Below, in pieces: positions 60,650 through 64,000 of a stretch of DNA of 64,000 nt. The notes under the pieces are model-generated. The model did not search any database, was not told the origin of the DNA, and saw only the letters and a program-made list of their open reading frames with translations. The stretch is from Candidatus Competibacteraceae bacterium (GTDB taxonomy: Bacteria > Pseudomonadota > Gammaproteobacteria > Competibacterales > Competibacteraceae). The stretch is from positions 1,736,001 through 1,800,000 of the forward strand of contig JADJPA010000001.1 of the NCBI GenBank assembly GCA_016713505.1. Direction: 5' to 3'. Each line of letters opens with the position of its first letter. Positions within the stretch are counted from its first letter, which is position 1. The position numbers were made by a program, and so were the translations under genes.

Positions 60650-62827
60650 ATGCCGAGCCGCCTCCTTCTTCAACCCAGCACCCTGCTGGGGCTGTTTGTC
60701 CTGCTGTTTTCGAACGCGGCGGCGGCCGTGGATTGGTATGTCGCCTTAAACGGTAGAGACGACTGGAACGCCAGCGGCTCCATCAGCGACCCTTTTGCCA
60801 GCATCAGCCGAGCGTTCTGGAGCGGTTATGCCGGCCCTGGAGATACCGTCTACGTGCGCGGCGGAACTTACTTTCTGACAGCACCTCAGTGGGTTAGCGT
60901 GGGTGGCGCTTCTACCGCACCCCTGACGTTGCGGCCTTATCCGAACGAAAAAGTCATTCTGGATGGCGCCGGACTGCCAGCAACCGGCCCCGCCGTGCTC
61001 ACCGTGTTGGCAAGCCACGTCATCGTCGATGGATTTACCGTCGCTAATTCAACCGGCATCGGCATCCAGATCTGGCCGGATTCCACGCCCGCCGAAAATG
61101 TCGTGATACGCAACAACATCGTTCACGATTGCCAAAAATCGGGCATTTTCATCGGCCACAAGCTCGATCAAACCACGGCCGGGGTCCGCAACGTTCAGAT
61201 CGTCGGCAATACGCTCTATCACAACGTCCAGGAGAATCGGGCGCGTACTTGGACCAGCAACTGGCACCCGACCCTGGGCATCCTCTACAGTCAAGACATC
61301 GCCGTTCAGGGCAATCGGGTCTATGAGAATTACGGCGAAGGCATCAGCGTCATGCAGTCACGTCGCATCGCTGTGTCCCGTAACGTGGTTCACGACAATT
61401 ACTCGGTCAACCTCTACATCGACGGTGGCACCGAAACCCGCCACGAAGCCAATCTCGTCTACTCAACCGGCAAAACCGATTATTTCCGCGATTTTTATCA
61501 CACGCCGGGCAAAGTGCCGTTACCTGCTTCCGGCATTCAGATCGCCAACGAAAGCTGGTCGGAATGGACCACCCCGATCCTTTCCTCGAACAACCTCATC
61601 ACCAACAACATTTTCATCGGCAATCGCGCGGCCCTGAGCTATGGGAACTATCAGAACGGCGGTGGCCTGAGAAGCCTGCGGTTTGCCTTCAACACCCTCT
61701 ACGCGCAAGTCGAGACCGCCTTACAAATCGACCCTGACACCCACAGCGACAACGAGTTTTCCAACAATATCTCCGTGCAGATCGACGGTGTGCCGCATAC
61801 CTGGTTGAGCGGTGATGTCAGCGGTTTTCGCTTTCACCACAATCTCTGGTCGGGCGGAGCGCCTCAGCCCGTTGCCCGGAGCGCTTCCGATCGATACAGC
61901 GACCCGTCCTTCAACCGACCCGGCGGTTACACGGCCGCCGATTACGTCTTGCTGCCCGGATCACCCGCCGTTGCCGCCGGCCAGACCTCGACGGACGTCT
62001 CCCAGGATTATTTCGCTAAATCGCGCCAAACACCACCGACCCTGGGCGCCTCCGAATCGTTGGAACTCGCTTACAACACCTTGATCGATCACTACTATCT
62101 GGCCATTCTCGGCCGTGCTCCAGATGCGGGCGGCAGAACGCACTGGGAAAACGAAGCGCTCCGCATGCAGATTTTAGAGGTCGATGTCCAGGAAGCCTTT
62201 CGCGTGATGGCCGGCTGGTTCTTCAGCAGCCCTGAGTATCTGACCAAACAAACCAGCGACGAGCAGTACGCGGTCGATTTGTACCGCACCTTTTTCAATC
62301 GCCAACCGGACAGTGGCGGTTTGAGCTTCTGGGTCGGACAACTGGCCCAAGGGATGCCGCGCAGTTTGGTGCTGTACGCCTTCCTCTTCTCGCCCGAATT
62401 TACCAGCTACATGCGGAACCTGCTCGGCAACACCAGCAGCCGGAGCGAAGTCTACGCCGTCATCGACTTCTATCGCGGCTTCCTCAACCGCTTGCCGGAC
62501 AGCGCCGGACTCGATTACTGGTTGGGACGGTTTCGCACCGCCCAGTGCCAGGGGGCGGCGGCGATCAACGCCGAAGTCGATACCATTTCCCGCCAGTTTA
62601 TTGCCAGCGCGGAATACGTTCAGCGCAACCGCAACAACAGCGATTATGTCGCCGACCTGTATTACGCCTTTCTGCGGCGCGGCGCGGAACCGCAAGGCTT
62701 CCAGTATTGGCTGGACCAATTGAACAGAGGCGCGCTCAGCCGCGATCAAGAACGCTTGCTGCTGCTGCGGTCGCCCGAGTTTCAGAGCCGGGTCCAACAA
62801 ATAATCCAGCAAGGCTGTTTGCTTTAA
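60650..62827 (+). CDS. Secreted right-handed beta-helix protein with four DUF4214 repeats
   Basis: A 725-residue exported protein. The signal peptide spans about 1-26 (ending AAAA-V). Residues 28-100 show the start of a pectate-lyase-like beta helix ('DWYVALNGRDDWNASG', 'GPGDTVYVRGGTY'), with many Asn-ladder turns up to about 450 ('VVIRNNIVHDCQKSGIFIGH'). After residue 470 there are four DUF4214 units, each with the motif YxxxLxRxPDxxGxxxW (near 474, 540, 602 and 665). The helix suggests a polysaccharide lyase or epimerase; DUF4214 is often found on secreted, surface-attached proteins. AAGG precedes ATG 60650. A terminator follows. Confidence 0.85.
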   Translation: MPSRLLLQPSTLLGLFVLLFSNAAAAVDWYVALNGRDDWNASGSISDPFASISRAFWSGYAGPGDTVYVRGGTYFLTAPQWVSVGGASTAPLTLRPYPNEKVILDGAGLPATGPAVLTVLASHVIVDGFTVANSTGIGIQIWPDSTPAENVVIRNNIVHDCQKSGIFIGHKLDQTTAGVRNVQIVGNTLYHNVQENRARTWTSNWHPTLGILYSQDIAVQGNRVYENYGEGISVMQSRRIAVSRNVVHDNYSVNLYIDGGTETRHEANLVYSTGKTDYFRDFYHTPGKVPLPASGIQIANESWSEWTTPILSSNNLITNNIFIGNRAALSYGNYQNGGGLRSLRFAFNTLYAQVETALQIDPDTHSDNEFSNNISVQIDGVPHTWLSGDVSGFRFHHNLWSGGAPQPVARSASDRYSDPSFNRPGGYTAADYVLLPGSPAVAAGQTSTDVSQDYFAKSRQTPPTLGASESLELAYNTLIDHYYLAILGRAPDAGGRTHWENEALRMQILEVDVQEAFRVMAGWFFSSPEYLTKQTSDEQYAVDLYRTFFNRQPDSGGLSFWVGQLAQGMPRSLVLYAFLFSPEFTSYMRNLLGNTSSRSEVYAVIDFYRGFLNRLPDSAGLDYWLGRFRTAQCQGAAAINAEVDTISRQFIASAEYVQRNRNNSDYVADLYYAFLRRGAEPQGFQYWLDQLNRGALSRDQERLLLLRSPEFQSRVQQIIQQGCLL

Positions 62828-62878
62828 GCAGCACTCTCAAGGATGGTCTGGAAATAATTAGTGACGTTGGAGTTGCTC

Positions 62879-62900
62879 AACTGCACCACAGCAGTTTTTT
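62879..62900 (+). terminator. Rho-independent terminator after the beta-helix gene
   Basis: AACTGC (62879-62884) pairs with GCAGTT (62891-62896) around a 6-base loop, followed by TTTT. It is 52 bases past the stop codon. The AT-rich 100 bases beyond it should contain the pta promoter, but I cannot fix it. Confidence 0.6.
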
Positions 62901-63004
62901 AAAAGCACGAATTAATTATTAACTTAGTAATTTTTGTATCTTTTAAGGGTCAATAGGTGTATTCTATATTGCATCGCAGCATAGATTAGTCCCAGGGAAC
63001 CGCC

Positions 63005-64000
63005 ATGACCACCGCCATTCTTGTCGTCCCCACCGAGCAACGGGTCGGGTTGACCACCGTCGCTCTCGGCCTCGTGCACGCGCTCGATCGCGAGGGAATC
63101 CCCGTGGGTTTCTGCAAGCCCATCAGCCAGCCGCACGCCAGCGACACCGGGCCGGAGCGCTCGACTCGGCTGGCGCGCATGGTGACCAGCTTGAACCCAC
63201 CCGAACCGCTTCCGGTCAGCGATGCGGAAAACCTGCTCGGCCACGACCGGGAAAACGTCTTGCTGGAAGAAGTCATCGCCCGCTACGAGCAGGCGGCCCA
63301 CCACGCCAGCGTCGTCGTCGTCGAAGGCTTGATGGACACCGAGGAACAACCTTACGGGACCCGCCTCAACACCAAGATGGCGCAAAGCCTGGACGCCAAA
63401 ATCGTCATCGTCACCGCGCCCGGCCGGGACACGCCGCGTCAGGTCGCCGACACCGTCGAAGTGGTCGCCCGCGCCTACGGCGGCATCCGCCACGAGCGAA
63501 TGCTCGGCGCCATCATCAACCTGTTGGACGCGCCGGTGGATCAAACCGGCCACATCCGCTTCGACTTCAGCCGCGCTGAAAACGGCCACGAGCCCGGCCA
63601 TGAAGCCGCTTTTCAGGCGGAATGCGCCCATCACTGGCCCGAAACCTTCAAGCTGCTGGGCTGCATTCCCTGGCAGCGCGAGCTGAGCGCCCCGCGGGTG
63701 CGGGATATCATGCAACTGATCGGCGCGCAGATTCTCAACGAGGGACAGTTGAACCGACGGGTCACCCACGTCGTGCTGGGCGCTTCCACCTTGGTCAACA
63801 GTTGCCAGGAATTGCGGCCCGGCGCCATGGTCATCATTCCCGGCGACCGCGACGATCTGTTGCTGGCCATCTGCATGGCGACCATGAGCGGCACGCATGT
63901 CGCCGGCGTTCTGCTGGCCGGCGGCCTCAGACCCGACCTGCGGGTCTGGAAGCTGTGTGGCCCGGCGCTCGATGTCGGCCTGCCGGTGCTGACCATTCCC
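63005..64000 (+). CDS. pta: Phosphate acetyltransferase, N-terminal part (runs off the window)
   Basis: The frame from ATG 63005 is open to the window end (332 codons). It starts MTTAILVVPTEQRVGLTT, the altered P-loop of the CobB/CbiA-like N-terminal domain of long-form Pta. The central DRTGG domain follows from about residue 210 ('LLGCIPWQRELSAPRVRDIMQLIGAQ', 'VIIPGDRDDLLLAICMATMSG'). The catalytic C-terminal domain lies outside. Pta converts acetyl-CoA and phosphate to acetyl-phosphate, linking to ackA. A long N-terminal domain is typical of gammaproteobacteria. Confidence 0.92.
   Translation, partial: MTTAILVVPTEQRVGLTTVALGLVHALDREGIPVGFCKPISQPHASDTGPERSTRLARMVTSLNPPEPLPVSDAENLLGHDRENVLLEEVIARYEQAAHHASVVVVEGLMDTEEQPYGTRLNTKMAQSLDAKIVIVTAPGRDTPRQVADTVEVVARAYGGIRHERMLGAIINLLDAPVDQTGHIRFDFSRAENGHEPGHEAAFQAECAHHWPETFKLLGCIPWQRELSAPRVRDIMQLIGAQILNEGQLNRRVTHVVLGASTLVNSCQELRPGAMVIIPGDRDDLLLAICMATMSGTHVAGVLLAGGLRPDLRVWKLCGPALDVGLPVLTIP

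Overview
This 64-kb window is GC-rich, densely coding chromosome with many 1- to 4-base start/stop overlaps. The run trpF-trpB-trpA-accD-folC-dedD-cvpA-purF-metZ (about 5.4-15.2 kb) is the order known from Pseudomonas and Chromatiales-type gammaproteobacteria. Together with Der, a Dld-II/LldEFG lactate system and exosortase H, this points to a free-living, envelope-rich gammaproteobacterium; I cannot name the genus from sequence alone. I see no phage, transposase, CRISPR array, rRNA or tRNA.

Layout. 0-4 kb (minus strand): a dual-specificity phosphatase, a carboxymuconolactone-decarboxylase-like protein, a small membrane protein, a SLAC1-type channel and Der. 4-16 kb (plus): an MFS carrier, then the tryptophan/fatty-acid/folate/purine/methionine block and a HAD hydrolase. 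16-20 kb (minus): a short-chain dehydrogenase, a DUF4124-glutaredoxin fusion, two polar amino-acid ABC permeases and a FadR-type regulator (LldR). 20-28.3 kb (plus): a lactate utilisation operon lldE-lldF-lldG-(GNAT)-dld-lldP, headed by a promoter bracketed by two nearly identical composite operators. 28.3-29.0 kb: non-coding, hairpin-rich. 29-34 kb: a haem-type DUF3365/HAMP sensor, leuB and cimA (minus), an amino-acid binding protein and an Ivy-type lysozyme inhibitor.

34-48 kb is devoted to the cell surface. It holds exosortase H with its partner membrane protein, a Sel1-repeat lipoprotein, an OmpA-like lipoprotein coupled to a transmembrane Ser/Thr kinase, an MFS carrier, a thiopurine-methyltransferase homologue, and a polysaccharide cluster. 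In that cluster one intact phosphoglycosyltransferase sits between two proteins carrying degenerate copies of the same fold, one fused to a nucleotidyltransferase and one to a WecG/TagA glycosyltransferase. A phosphopantetheinyl transferase, a hotdog thioesterase and galE follow.

48-60 kb is regulatory. A membrane coiled-coil protein and a membrane-anchored response regulator come first, then a partner-switching module (STAS antagonist, RsbW-type kinase, SpoIIE-type phosphatase response regulator). Next is a copper-type P-ATPase translationally coupled to a 26-residue membrane peptide, a 110-residue membrane protein and a histidine kinase, followed by a second histidine kinase and a FixJ-like regulator. 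60-64 kb: an enoyl-CoA hydratase homologue, a secreted beta-helix protein with four DUF4214 repeats, and the start of pta.

How they fit together: lactate is taken up by LldP and oxidised by Dld and LldEFG under LldR; pyruvate can feed CimA/LeuB, and Pta handles acetyl-phosphate. The surface genes would build, export and anchor polysaccharide and exported proteins, with the kinase, partner-switch and two-component genes as likely control layers. The last statement is inference from gene position.
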